Shown here piece after piece: positions 11,993-22,809 of a DNA stretch of 64,000 nt. Source of the stretch: Plotosus lineatus (lineage: Eukaryota; Chordata; Actinopteri; Siluriformes; Plotosidae); contig CM045735.1 of assembly GCA_024760905.1 (NCBI GenBank), forward strand, positions 31,952,249 to 32,016,248. Reading direction: 5' to 3'. Each line of letters begins with the position of its first letter. Positions within the stretch are counted from its first letter, which is position 1. The translations under genes and the position numbers were made by a program. The notes beneath the pieces are model-generated. The model was not told the DNA's origin and did not search any database. It saw only the letters and a list, made by a program, of their open reading frames with translations.

Positions 11993-12255
11993 CCCAGTGC
12001 GGCTAACTGGGTTATGAAAGGCGGGCCATGTCTCTCACTGTCTATTCTATGGTGAAAGGCATGTAAAAGAACCATTGCTGACTTTCGTAAAAAGTAGGCT
12101 GCAAAGCCGTCAATGTGTTTCTGTCCCTTGCTAAAAGGGTGGTGACAGGAAAGGCATCCCACGTAAAAAAAAAAAAAAACTATGCCAAATCAAATGTGCG
12201 AATCACATGATTCGCTGTGGCGACCTCCGAGAAAAGGGAAAAAGCCGAAAGGAAG
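11993..12255 (+). repeat. SINE family A1, 5'-truncated
   Basis: Starts in the middle of the head (CCCCAGTGCGGCTAACTGGG). It has the core, the RTE 5'-like block (GACAGGAAAGGCATCCCACG, with an inserted A-run) and the RTE 3'-like block (GCTGTGGCGACCTCCGAG, AGCCGAAAGGAAG). Confidence 0.9.
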
Positions 12256-12257
<2 letters not shown>

Positions 12258-12301
<44 letters not shown>

Positions 12302-12310
12302 ACACACACA

Positions 12311-12378
<68 letters not shown>
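12258..12378. repeat. Composite (AT)n(AC)n microsatellite
   Basis: About 20 AT units followed by about 38 AC units with one TA interruption. It starts at the tail of the A1 SINE. Confidence 0.96.
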
Positions 12379-12379
<1 letters not shown>

Positions 12380-12565
12380 GATGAGAAGTTTATTGTAAAC
12401 TGGCACTCTAAGAGGAAACAAAACCCAAACTAAAACACTGTCTGTAAAAGGCTACCAAAATACAAACTATGAAAAATGAGCATGAAGCAAAGTAAACACC
12501 AAGAACATGAAATGTATTTGAGGCCAGAGAACAAGGACACAATTAAGAAAACTATGGTCTTTGCT

Positions 12566-12700
12566 GTGACTAACTGGCAAACTCACCCTCGGTGTGGATG
12601 TGAGTGTGAATGGTTTTGTGTGTGTGTGTGTGTGTTGCCTTGTGATGGTCGAGCAGGCTGTTCAAGGTGCACCCCTTCCCTTTCCCAGTGTCCAGCATTT
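12566..12700 (+). repeat. SINE family B, 3' part
   Basis: Contains CTCGGTGTGGATGTGAGTGT, a short TG tract at 12619-12635, TTGCCTTGTGATGGTCGAGC and a degenerate tail. Head missing. Confidence 0.75.
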
Positions 12701-12769
12701 GCGTGATAATTGAGTAATTTTTGGCAATCCTGTCACTGCTTCTATTTTCTTGTTTTTCCTGCATCACTT

Positions 12770-12866
12770 CATCTGAATTCAGAATCTTCTGTGACTCTTA
12801 ATAAATCAGCACTGCATTTCCACGTTATTGATTTATTAAGAGCTACAACGGCTCTGAATTCAGATG
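12770..12866. promoter_or_regulatory. Double-stem hairpin with paired TGATTTATTA motifs (candidate regulatory element)
   Basis: Outer arms CATCTGAATTCAGA (12770-12783) and its exact complement (12853-12866) enclose inner arms CTCTTAATAAATCA (12795-12808) and its exact complement TGATTTATTAAGAG (12829-12842). Internal loops of 11 and 10 nt and a 20-nt terminal loop separate them. All 28 arm pairs are perfect. The sequence is in unique DNA, not in any repeat seen here. TGATTTAT is known as a PBX-HOX (posterior HOX) binding motif and occurs once on each strand. Whether it acts as DNA sites, an RNA hairpin or a remnant palindrome is open. Confidence 0.45.
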
Positions 12867-13266
12867 AGGAGCTTTCGCATTTTATATCTAATATGTCTGA
12901 ATGGGCTTGTTTTCTTTTTAAAATTTCAAGTAAAACCACTTGAATGTCAGGATACAATAGCAAAAAAAAAATGCCAACAAAATAATCCCCTTTCATTACT
13001 TCATTTGGAATGTGTCAACAGTTAAGGGGAAAAAATATCATCTTAATGGTTGTATCTTTTTACGAAATGTACACTTTGAACGCTTTTCTTTTTATACAGT
13101 CAATTAACCAATCAATCAGCATGAAAATCAGTGTATCTTGTCTGGAGTGCAGCTGGTTGTGAGAAATACAAAATCTTTACAATGAAGTGACATAAAAATA
13201 CAAAGTGATAAAGACCAAATAAAACAGTGCGATGGACCAACAGTTTTATACTTTATAAAATACATC

Positions 13267-13312
<46 letters not shown>

Positions 13313-13869
13313 TTTAAAGCTCTTTATTAAAGCCATGGGACAAGTACACCTCATCATAAATTCTAATGGCGATGATCAATGTTCCTGTGCACTGCTTGCA
13401 CATTCTCAGCGAACAAGAAAATCTATGCAGAACATAAAATAAAATTTCAACAGAAATGTATTAATTAATATCCAATATTAGACCCAATCAAATCTAATCA
13501 ATTAGACCAATAATATTGTTTTCTATAGCATTTTGCAATGTATCTCAGTGAGTGACAGGTGTCCAGCCAATGATACGATACGGTTCACTTACGCTACACA
13601 GCCGATCATAGCATTGACACTGCTTGCATATGTGCTCCGCCCATACGCGTCATGTGTATGCCCAGACACATGAAAAATTAGAGAGAACATTGGCGATGAT
13701 TATTCCAAGGCTGAAAGTGCAGTGGTGATGGTCCGCAGGACCTCATGCGAAATCGGATGGATAAAGTAAAGTAGGCAGTTATACATACTTGTACATATCA
13801 CTTTTTTTATGTTGTCATTTAGAACACATGCCATTTTGATGTAATTAGTAATTTACAAGAAGTAATTAG
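12867..13869. other. Unique AT-rich sequence with one trinucleotide repeat
   Basis: No coding similarity and no family repeats apart from (TAA)n at 13267-13312. Confidence 0.5.
13267..13312. repeat. (TAA)n microsatellite
   Basis: About 15 TAA units. Confidence 0.96.
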
Positions 13870-14035
13870 AACATCTGCTGTGCAGCAAAAAATGTGGTGA
13901 GTTCAAGTCCTGCGTGAGGGCATTCCTGGGTACAGTTTGCAAGTTCACCTCGTCCTTATGCACGTTTTCTTTGGTTTCTCCAGTTTTCTCCAAAGTCATA
14001 CACATTAGCCTGACTAGGAGCAAGTGTAAGCATTG
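13870..14035 (+). repeat. SINE family B, diverged 5' part
   Basis: Recognisable pieces: ATCTGCTGTGCAGCAAAAAA, GTTCAAGTCCTGCG (B-box region), GGGCATTCCTGGGTACAGTT, TTCTTTGGTTTCTCCAG. The tail is lost. Confidence 0.6.
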
Positions 14036-14176
14036 GTAAAAAAACAAAACAAAAACAAATGACCAAACTTTTAACAAAAAGTCTTTTGCATCAAGGGATA
14101 CATTTTCCCACTGTAATGCTTCTTATCATGTTAATATAGCAAATGATATTGTTCTGTAATCTGTGGTGTGAACTCG

Positions 14177-14519
14177 GGCAGTGGTGGTCTAGTCGTATAG
14201 GGTGCTGGATCGCTGATCCTAAGGTTGGGGGTTCAAGTCCCAGTCTCCACAAGGTTGTCACTGCCCCCCAGTGCAGTTAACTGGGTTATCAAAGGCCAGC
14301 CATGTCTCTCAATGCATATATCATGTAAAAGAATCATTGCTGACTTTCGACAAGAGGATCTGCAAAGCAGTCAGTGTGTTTCTGTCCCTTGCTAAAGGGT
14401 GGTGTCAGGAAGGGCATCCGACATAAAAACCTATTACAAATCAAACATGCGAATCAGATGATTCACTGTTGCGACCCCTGATAAAGGGAAAAAGCCAAAA
14501 GGAAAAGAATAAAGAAGAA
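14177..14519 (+). repeat. SINE family A1, full-length reference copy
   Basis: Head 14177-14270: GGGCAGTGGTGGTCTAGT carries an A-box-like TGGTCTAGT, and GGGTTCAAGTCCC is B-box-like. The head's first and last 8 nt (GGGCAGTG / CACTGCCC) are complementary. Core to about 14395. The RTE 5'-UTR-like block is about 14398-14460 (GGTGTCAGGAAGGGCATCCG). The RTE 3'-end-like block is about 14457-14519 (GCGACCCCTG, then an A-rich tail with AAG units). Confidence 0.93.
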
Positions 14520-14778
14520 TCTATGTGTGAACTCAATGCAATGACGCCTTCGTTCTGTTTTGTCAACCTGAAGAATTTGGTTCACTGAATAAGCTGACTT
14601 GTGATGTCAACATTAAATAGCTCGATAAAATGTGCCTGCTAAATGGAAGACAAAAAAAAAATGTATTATTTATCAAAGGTGCCAGAGTTAAGAATGTGTT
14701 TGAGTCAAAAATGCCAAGCTGGGGTAGTGTTAAATAGCACAGATGGAGAAATGATGTCCTCACTTCTTGTTGAAAGTC

Positions 14779-14903
14779 ATCATTCATTCCTTCATTTTCT
14801 GAACCGCTTAAAGCTAATTAGGGTCATGGGGAGGCTGCTGCGCACTTCAGCCAACTCTGGGGAGGGCAGAGTACACCCTGGACACAGCTAACCAGGCCAT
14901 CGA
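14779..14903 (-). repeat. SINE tail fragment (AATGA-tail type)
   Basis: Antisense tail: CATTCCTTCATTTTCTGAAC, CTAATTAGGGTCATGGGGAG, GAGTACACCCTGGAC. The rest of the SINE is absent. Confidence 0.8.
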
Positions 14904-15229
14904 CGGTTGATTCAGAGCTACTGCAATCCAAATAATAATTTAAATCAGCGTTGCGTTGTATTTTGCTAATAAGTTTTGTCTTTTTCCAGTTACATATGTA
15001 CTTGTGTATTTCCTTATGTAATATGTTTTTTTTTCTTTTATTTGCAGCAAACTCACTCACAATGTTACAATATTCTCTATGTTTTCCTTTCTCGGTTGGA
15101 CCCCTCCTCCACATTCTTCAATTTAACTGTTCAATTCAACGGGTTGATCAGTCCTCACATCTCCTATTGTCGCCGCTTTATCAACTGTCAGATCATCACC
15201 TGCATATTTTTAAAAATTTTGTTCGGTTC

Positions 15230-15565
15230 ATCAGTTCATTTTCTGTAACCGCTTAATCCTAATTAGGGTCGCGGGGAGGCTGGCGCCCATCCCAGCCGAC
15301 TCCAGGTGAGGGCAGAGTACACCCTGGACAACTCGCCAGGCCATTGCAGGGAGGCAACACACTGATGGCTTTGCAGCTACTCTTGTCGAAAGTCAGCAAT
15401 GGTTCTTTTACATGATATATGCATTGAGAGACATGGCCGGACTTTGATAACCCAGTTAGCTGCACCTTGGGGTTACAGTGACAACCTGTGGTGAGTGGGG
15501 CTTGAATCCCCAACCTTAGGATCAGTGATCCAGCACCGTATACCACTAGGCCACCACTGCCCCTA
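15230..15565 (-). repeat. SINE family A2, full-length, minus strand
   Basis: Complete antisense copy: AATGA-type tail (GGTCGCGGGGAGGCTGGCGC), core (GTCAGCAATGGTTCTTTTAC), then the tRNA-like head ending in CCACCACTGCCCC. The core is the same as in family A1 but the tail is unrelated to the RTE LINE. Confidence 0.92.
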
Positions 15566-16020
15566 AATTTTTTTATTGAATAACAAAATGTTAATACACT
15601 GCATTGGCAAAACAAAAAAATTTGCACACACGAATATGTTGTTGTGTTTTTAGCCTTGCTTACAGCATTATATCACTTTTATCTCATACCAACAAAGTCC
15701 TGGGTGCAAGAAACATAAAATGCCTGTTTTTAAGGCACCTTCATTCGGGGTTAAGTTAGGCCAGGCATATATGTTTACCAGATGTCAATCTCGAAGCCAG
15801 TCCATACACCCTGGGGCACAAACTAGCAGGTAAATGGATGCTTTGACACAGTAAAGCTCATAAGCCATAAGACCCAAACAGCATTTATACTAATAACAAA
15901 GTTCCTAACGGTGCACCAGAAAAGGGAACTTGTTATCTGGAAATCATTAGCCAACACCATGACTTGACTACTTTTGACACAATTTTCATGCCAATTTCAC
16001 TCAGTGTGCATACTGACAAT
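15566..16020. other. Unique sequence
   Basis: Nothing recognised. Confidence 0.5.
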
Positions 16021-16350
16021 TCATTCATTCATTTTCTAATCCTGTTAATCCTAATTCTGGTCACGGGGAGATGGTGTCCATCCCAGCAGACTCTGGGAAT
16101 GAGTGGGAAACACCCTAAACAGCTCGCCAGGCCATCGCAGGGCCTACACACATGCAGACAGCTATTTACGCATACACTCACACCTAGGGCCAATTTGAAA
16201 CCACCAAGTAGCCTACTGTGCATGTTATTGGACTGTGAGACGAATCCAGAGTACATGGGGGAAACCATTTCAACCCTGTGGAGAACATTGCAGACTCCAC
16301 ACAGAAACGCCTAAGCCTAGGAATCAAACCCAGGTCTCGAACTGACAACT
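16021..16350 (-). repeat. SINE family B, full-length, minus strand
   Basis: Antisense: CATTCATTCATTTTCTAATC, CTCGCCAGGCCATCGCAGGG, CACACTCACACCTAGGGCCA (sense GTGTGAGTG region), CACACAGAAACGCC, and a degenerate head. Confidence 0.85.
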
Positions 16351-16994
16351 TTTTGGGGGTTTTATTAAGTCTCAGGCAACTTACAAAATGCATAGTTTCG
16401 TTGCCAGAAACATTGTGGAATGCTCTGTCGGTGCAATGTCCCAGGGTGGTAGCGTCACTCTCTATGACATCACAGAGTCTGCCGGTTACATGACACACTG
16501 CCAGTAGGTGATGTCATGAAGTTTGTGGGTGAATTAGTCTCAGATGTCACATCGTCACAAAGTGTGTAGGTCAGTCTTGAATGTAATCATTTTATACATA
16601 GGAGCAGGCAGCAGACAAAACATGTAGACAGTAAATAAAACTGGCCCTGGCAAAGCAGCAGTGTGAGCAATCCGAGAGTGTGCTGGTCAGTCAGTAGGTG
16701 ATCAAGGTGTGTTGTTCATGTGACACTTCATGACTGAGATGCAAAAATAAAAAGAGATGACGAGATAAAGGGACATGAAGTCCAGTGCCCGGAAAAGCAT
16801 CAATAAATGGTCCCTTTGCATGGGAGGTCTCATAGTTAGGGTTTGGGTAACGTTGGGATTAGGGTTAAGTTAGCCCATGCAATGCCGTATTGGGCATATG
16901 TTCAACACCACCAGCCTGAAACCATTGTCTGTAGGCAGGTCCATGTCTCCAAGGGAACAAATCTGAGCTGTCAGAGAGGGAGGGAAGGGGGGGC

Positions 16995-16998
<4 letters not shown>
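16351..16998. other. Unique sequence
   Basis: No gene or repeat family recognised. Two isolated TTAGGGTT-like words near 16835-16870 are too few to call a telomere-like array. Confidence 0.5.

Positions 16999-17056
<58 letters not shown>
16999..17056. repeat. (CT)n microsatellite
   Basis: About 29 CT units. Confidence 0.96.
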
Positions 17057-17059
<3 letters not shown>

Positions 17060-17299
17060 ATTACAGCAACAATATTGAATTATGGGTGTCTGTAAGCCCC
17101 TGCATGCAGGAGTGGACGGATATCAGTTTCTTCCAAGTGTGTTATGTCGCCACTGACATTGAGCAGAAGTTTAAAAAGCTGGCATCACAAGCTTTGAAGG
17201 ATCAAAAAATACACACTGGCTTTGATTATGCCGGGGTTGTAAATAAGACCTTGGCAACAGAGGACAAAAATGCTAGAATGCGAGGTAGATCATTGACTG

Positions 17300-17597
17300 A
17301 AGTGCTTAATCCTATTGGGGTCCTCGGGGGCCTGGAGATCAGTCAAGACCGAGTGAAAGCAGGGTACACCCTGAACTGGAGAATGCATTCCAGGGCCAAA
17401 CCACACACCAGTTGGCAATTTGGATCACCCAATTAGCCTAATGTATATGTCTGTGGGAGGAAAATTGAGCATCCGGAAGAAACCCACTCAAGTATGGGGT
17501 GAACAAACAAAGTTCACACAGAACCAGCCTTGCTGAACCCAAGACCTTCTTGTTGTGAGGTGCATGTGATAATCACCATGTCAGTGTGCCGTCCTGT
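17300..17597 (-). repeat. SINE family B, minus strand, diverged
   Basis: Antisense: GCTTAATCCTATTGGGGTCC, AGGGTACACCCTGAACTGGA, CCAATTAGCCTAATGTATAT, GAACCCAAGACCTTCTTGTT, CAGTGTGCCGTCC. Confidence 0.82.
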
Positions 17598-17943
17598 AAA
17601 TAACCATTTTATACCAAATCCCTGCAGTTCTCTTCACTATAATAATAAATTAATTTGTGCTATATTTTATTTGTTTTATTTGATTTTTTTATTAGAAAAC
17701 ACCAATCTACTTTCAAAACACTACAGAATTTCTACGTTTATTTGCCCTCTATTTGTGAATAGCTTAATACAGAATAAAAGCAGATATTTGTCTTTTAGTA
17801 GACAATATTTACATTTGAAAGTGCCTGAATGGTTGAAGAGAATGTATTAAAAATAAATAAAACAGTTGCAGCAACACAAACATTATACACACAATTGATA
17901 TCACACCATAACTGTCACCATAACATAAATAAATAAATTTGCC

Positions 17944-18082
17944 ATCCAACCATTTGCCGAACCACTTAACACTTTATCACGATTGCCGAGAGGCTACAGC
18001 CTATCTCAGCCAACCAAGAGTGAAGGCAGGGTACACGATAAACATCTCGCCGGCCCAACACAAGGCAATATATACACATCCA

Positions 18083-18145
<63 letters not shown>

Positions 18146-18267
18146 TTCAAACAGCCTAATATGCATGTCAGTGGGAGGAAACCCGGGCCAAGCCTGGTAC
18201 TCAATCCCAGGTTTTTTTTTTTTAACTGTCCAGTCAACATGCTAACTACTGTACTCCAGTCTGCCCA
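17944..18267 (-). repeat. SINE family B containing (CA)n
   Basis: Antisense B copy: GAACCACTTAACACTTTATC, CTATCTCAGCCAACC, then CA repeats at 18088-18140 where other copies have a short CACACTCACA, then TAATATGCATGTCAGTGGGA and the head. The microsatellite sits inside the SINE. Confidence 0.82.
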
Positions 18268-19080
18268 GCCCTCAAGCATTTCCTTGAATAATTAATTACT
18301 TTATCACTACGTTAACAAATCAGTCAGAGATATGAATTCTGGATTATCTGACGTAACATTGTGCGTTTCTTTCCAGGTATCCATGAGGATGGTTTTGACT
18401 TTTTTCCCCCTTTGCTTTCATACAGATTCCACATCTGTGTATTTTTTATGTATCTTCATGGCAGGAAAGCCACTCCCATGCCTATTTGTCTTCCCATGCT
18501 CTTGCACCTATGAACCTCTGAACTTGTGCATCAATGGTAGATCATCAGTTGGAAAGAAGATTGCTGCTCTGAATTTGACAATTCAGGTCTGAAATGCCAG
18601 TTAAATTGCAAGAATTCCCAATGGAGGGAACAATATATTTGATGTCAGTGTAACAATTTGGAACTACTCATTGCCCTTTAAGTAAGATCAGATTGCCATG
18701 CAGGTTGAAACAGTGAGATCGGCCCTCTGAGATCCCAAGATGGTCACTTGATAAATCCACAGGATTACAAGAGATCTGTCTTATTAATTGATATGGATAG
18801 AAAAAGAAAAGGGGAAAGTAAACAGAAGAAATGTTTACAGAAGGGCAGAAGTAACTGCATCTAACAGCATTATATGATAAAGATGGGAGCGGCTGACAGA
18901 GGTTATCTGAGCAGAACTCAGTGTAGCACTGCACAGTCAGCATTATTCCAGCAATGACCGCTGTGTTACTATTTCACTGCAATTAAAAAGACATGCAGAT
19001 TACTTATATTTTCTTGATACTTCATCTTTGAACTACCTTCAGTTTACTGTTAGTGCCACAGGGGTTTTCCAATTACTGTA
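18268..19080. other. Unique sequence
   Basis: No repeat family, microsatellite or recognisable coding frame. Confidence 0.5.
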
Positions 19081-19312
19081 CTTGGCTATGGTGGTGTAAT
19101 AGTTAGAACTTCAACCTCACAACAGGAAGATCCTGGATTTGAGTCTGGGGCTTGGCAAGGTAGGTTCTGAATGGGGTTTGAATATTCTCCTAGTGTTTGT
19201 GTGGGTTTTCTTCGGGTACTCTGGTTTCCTCCCGCTAATTGGCTGCTTGGCTGTTCCTGATTGCCCCTTGGTGTGAATATGAGTGTGAAATGTTGTGTAT
19301 GTTTCCAGCAAC
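19081..19312 (+). repeat. SINE family B, 3'-truncated
   Basis: Sense: GGCTATGGTGGTGTAATAGT, AGGAAGATCCTGGATTTGAG, GTGTGGGTTTTCTTCGGGTA, GGCTGTTCCTGATTGCCC. Ends in the GTGTGAA region without the tail. Confidence 0.82.
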
Positions 19313-19607
19313 CCCTGTATTTTTTTTTCGATATATTCTCTGCATTTCTTCTCTTGAATTTTTATATTTGCAGCCTGCTATTTTGACCTTTTTGTTTTCC
19401 ACATCAGTCAGTTGTTGGTTTCTGACGCTACCAAAGAACTACTCAGGGACAAAAATAGGAAAAGTTTACTTTTGCATCACAGTCAGCTCACATATTAAAA
19501 CAATGGGTGGTTGTTGTTGCTTTTCCCTCCTTATGTGCAAGAATCCAATATCATTGTCCAATAGAAGGCACTACTTCACAGCTTTTGTAAATTTATCACC
19601 AATCAGC

Positions 19608-19766
19608 AGCTGGTGCTGTTATAGTTATCTTGTCCATCTTACAGCAAGAAGGTCCTGGGTTTGAGTCCTGGGCTGGGGCATTTCTGTGTGGACTTGATGT
19701 TCTCGCCTTGTCTGCATGGGTTTTCTTTGGGTACTCTGAAGTTTAAAAGCTGTTCCAACTTGCTTG

Positions 19767-19845
<79 letters not shown>

Positions 19846-19940
19846 TGTGATGGTCTGGGAGTTGATCAGGGTGTATCCACCCTCACCTAGTGTCACCTCA
19901 AGGAGGATTAAGCGATCCAGCATATGAGTGACTGAGACTT
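19608..19940 (+). repeat. SINE family B containing (TG)n
   Basis: Sense B copy: AGCAAGAAGGTCCTGGGTTT, CATTTCTGTGTGGACTTGAT. About 35 TG units (19770-19839) sit where other copies have GTGTGAATGGTTGTG. The tail TGATGGTCTGGGAGTTGATC follows. Confidence 0.85.
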
Positions 19941-20576
19941 TGTACAATAAAGGGAATGTGTGTACGATCAGAAAATACAGTAAGATACTGTCAAGCGTAG
20001 AAATTATGCAGAAACAAGCCATGTACATCATCTTTATGTATCTCAGAACCAAAGCACTGCAGCATACAGTATTTATCCCAGAGGTCATGAAAATCAACTT
20101 GGAATTTTCAAATTTCAAATATAATGTGGAATGCGGCGTGACCTAAGATTTGTCCTCAAAGATATGACCCCCTTCCCCCACCATAAAGTCACTGAAGGAC
20201 CTTAAATACTGTCTCATAACAACTCCTCATACATACGTCTCATATAAGTACTTTCCATGGGCCATTTGCTTTGCCTTGAACTTGTGCACTCATGATAAGG
20301 ATGATGATCTTGGCTCAGTCACATTACAATAATTTCACTGTCCACTCATCGCTAGCAATGGAGTGTATCAGGGAAGAGAAAGAGTGCTTCATGTCTGTGG
20401 CCACATATACTCCCATCACTTACCACAGATAAAAATGAAAATAGTTTTTCTGCAGCACTTGACTTTTGCTGCCTGAGCACGTTACTACATTACTATTGAC
20501 CTTCATAGTAATTCAGTCCTCATCCAATGGAAGATGCCTTCGATCATTCTACCTGTTCCATATAGGCACAGCATAT

Positions 20577-20578
<2 letters not shown>
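19941..20578. other. Unique sequence
   Basis: Nothing recognised. Confidence 0.5.

Positions 20579-20638
<60 letters not shown>
20579..20638. repeat. (CA)n microsatellite
   Basis: About 30 CA units. Confidence 0.97.
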
Positions 20639-20639
<1 letters not shown>

Positions 20640-21038
20640 ATCATTCACCATTCATTTTTCCATAAGCACATCAGCCTCAACTTTTGCTTCAGTCCAGCTC
20701 ACTTCACACAACTTCAGTATGACAACCTAAACATCGCTCACCACACATCCAGCTGACTTTGTGCTGTCAGCAACTTCTTGTTGGCTCTATAATTCCTTTG
20801 TTTTCTGTTCCAACTCTTCCATTTATCACACAAGAGTCCCTGCATCATAGCCAGAGCTTGTGCGTATACACTGTTCAACCGACAAAAGAACAACAAGAAC
20901 AAAAACTGCTGTGCACTCTCACCTTTACACTTGATTACAGCACATAACTGACATGGAACTGTTTTGACAAACTTAAGCAACATCACAATATTTATGTCCA
21001 TTCAGACATAGGGTCTATTTTCACCCATATCTTGAAAT
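20639..21038. other. Unique sequence
   Basis: Nothing recognised. Confidence 0.5.
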
Positions 21039-21370
21039 TCATTCTTTCATTTTCCGAACCGCTGAATCCTAAATAGAGTCACAGAGAGGCTGGTGCCCTT
21101 CTTTGCTGACTCTGGGTGAAGGCAGAGTACACCAAGCACAGCACGCCAGGCCATCAAAGGGCAGAAACACGCTGACGGCTATACAGCTACTCTTAACAAA
21201 AGTCAGAAATGGTTCTTTTATAGCCTTTCACTACAGACAGTGAGAAACATGGCCGGCCTTTGATAACCCAGTTAGCTGCACTGAGGGGGACAGTGACAAC
21301 CGTTGATAGTTGAACCCTCAACCTTGGGATCAGTAAACCAGAATCCTACCACTGGAACACCACTGTCCCC
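21039..21370 (-). repeat. SINE family A2, full-length, minus strand
   Basis: Antisense: CATTTTCCGAACCGCTGAAT, AGGCTGGTGCCC, GCAGAAACACGCTGACGGCT, GTCAGAAATGGTTCTTTTA, then the head ending in CACCACTGTCCCC. More diverged than the 15-kb copy. Confidence 0.88.
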
Positions 21371-21461
21371 ATCTTGAATTGATCATGGGAAAATCAATTC
21401 ACTCCATAAAGTCCTCTTCAGCTTCTCTCCACTGACATTCACCAAGGTTAAGGTCAGGACT

Positions 21462-21537
21462 GATGGGATGTGGTGTAGTGCTTAGGGAGCTGCGTTCACG
21501 ATCGGAAAGTCAGGGGGATCAATCAATCAATCAATCA

Positions 21538-21596
<59 letters not shown>

Positions 21597-21597
21597 C

Positions 21598-21695
<98 letters not shown>

Positions 21696-21718
21696 CATAC
21701 ACACACACACACACACAA
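21462..21718. repeat. Compound (CAAT)n(CTAT)n(CTGT)n(AC)n microsatellite at a SINE-like head
   Basis: A short tRNA-like stretch (GGTGTAGTGCTTAGGGAGCT) runs to GGGGATCAATC, then CAAT repeats, about 20 CTAT units, about 7 CTGT units, and about 43 AC units with a few interruptions. Each block can be derived from its neighbour by one base change. Confidence 0.9.
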
Positions 21719-21727
21719 ACTGTGAAT

Positions 21728-22212
21728 AAAAACTGAATGCAAGATGTGAAAGTGCCAAATGTCAATATTTTATACTGAATGGAACATAGATGACAAGGTC
21801 AAAAGTTTAAACTGAGAAAATGTATAATTTTAACGGAAAAATATGTTGATCTTAAATTTCATGGTGTCAAAAAATTTGGGACAAAGCCATTTTCACCCAT
21901 CTTTGCTTCTGAGAGACACTGCCACTCTGAGAAGCTCTTTTTATACTCAGTCATGTTGCAATGGACCTCATTAGTGGTAATTGGTCTTCCAGATGTTCGT
22001 TATAAGTGTGATGGACTTTTCCAGACTCTTATTGCTAGCTGTACCAACTTTTTTGAAATTTGTTGACACCATGAAATTTAAAATCAACATATTTTTTTCT
22101 TAAAATGACACATTTCCTCAGTTTAAATTTTTGACCCTATCATCTGTTTTGTTCGGAATAAAATATTGAAATTTGGCATTTCCACATCATTGCATTTTGT
22201 TTTTATTCACAA
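21728..22212. mobile_element. MITE with long terminal inverted repeats (about 160 bp)
   Basis: The left arm (about 21728-21880) contains GTCAATATTTTATACTGAAT, AATATGTTGATCTTAAATTT and CATGGTGTCAA. The right arm (about 22050-22212) contains their complements, including TTGACACCATGAAATTTAAA and TTTTTATTCACAATTTG. The roughly 170-bp centre has no coding capacity. The layout suits a non-autonomous DNA transposon; the superfamily is not certain. Confidence 0.85.
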
Positions 22213-22809
22213 TTTGTATAGTGTGCCAATTTTTTCGGAATGCAATACCAATGCTTGGTTACCAACCCTTCACGGATGATTAAAAAAAAATCATTTAGTA
22301 TATTCAGGTTGTCAATTAACTTTATTTTACTGCCAAATAAATTAGCACCGCTGAGCCTTGAATGAATCAACTGGAAAAAGCCTTGATCCATGTGAACCCT
22401 GTTATACTCATCACTCTGATGGGGTACATTTGGACTCATCAGTCCACATGACATTTTCTCGTTGTTCCAGAGTCCAATCTTTATACTTACTAGTGAAGCA
22501 AAGCTTTTAAATTTGATTCTCAATACTGTCAGTTCACTTTAACGCTGTAGGTTTTTTTCCAATATGTCTTAACCCTGTGCTTAAATAATCTCTTATTACA
22601 GCCGCTCAATGTTTTTTTCTTAAATGCTAGTCCAGTAATTTCAGTAATCTTTTTAGTTCTTTATTTAGTTATTTATTTTTTTGCTGAATGCAGACCAATA
22701 ATTTGTCTTTCCCATGAATAGGTGAATGGATGATAAATCCATTGAATTGAAAAACTACAACACTTAATAGCTGATGCCAGATTTAAAGAGTGTGTTCCAG
22801 ACAGTGTGT
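22213..22809. other. Unique sequence
   Basis: No gene or repeat family recognised. Confidence 0.5.

Noticed and set aside
14177..14270. Possible functional tRNA gene
   Set aside because: A- and B-box-like words are present, but no proper cloverleaf with a 7-nt anticodon loop can be drawn, and the same sequence heads many SINE copies.
16835..16875. Telomere-like TTAGGGTT words
   Set aside because: Only two or three imperfect units, with no array.
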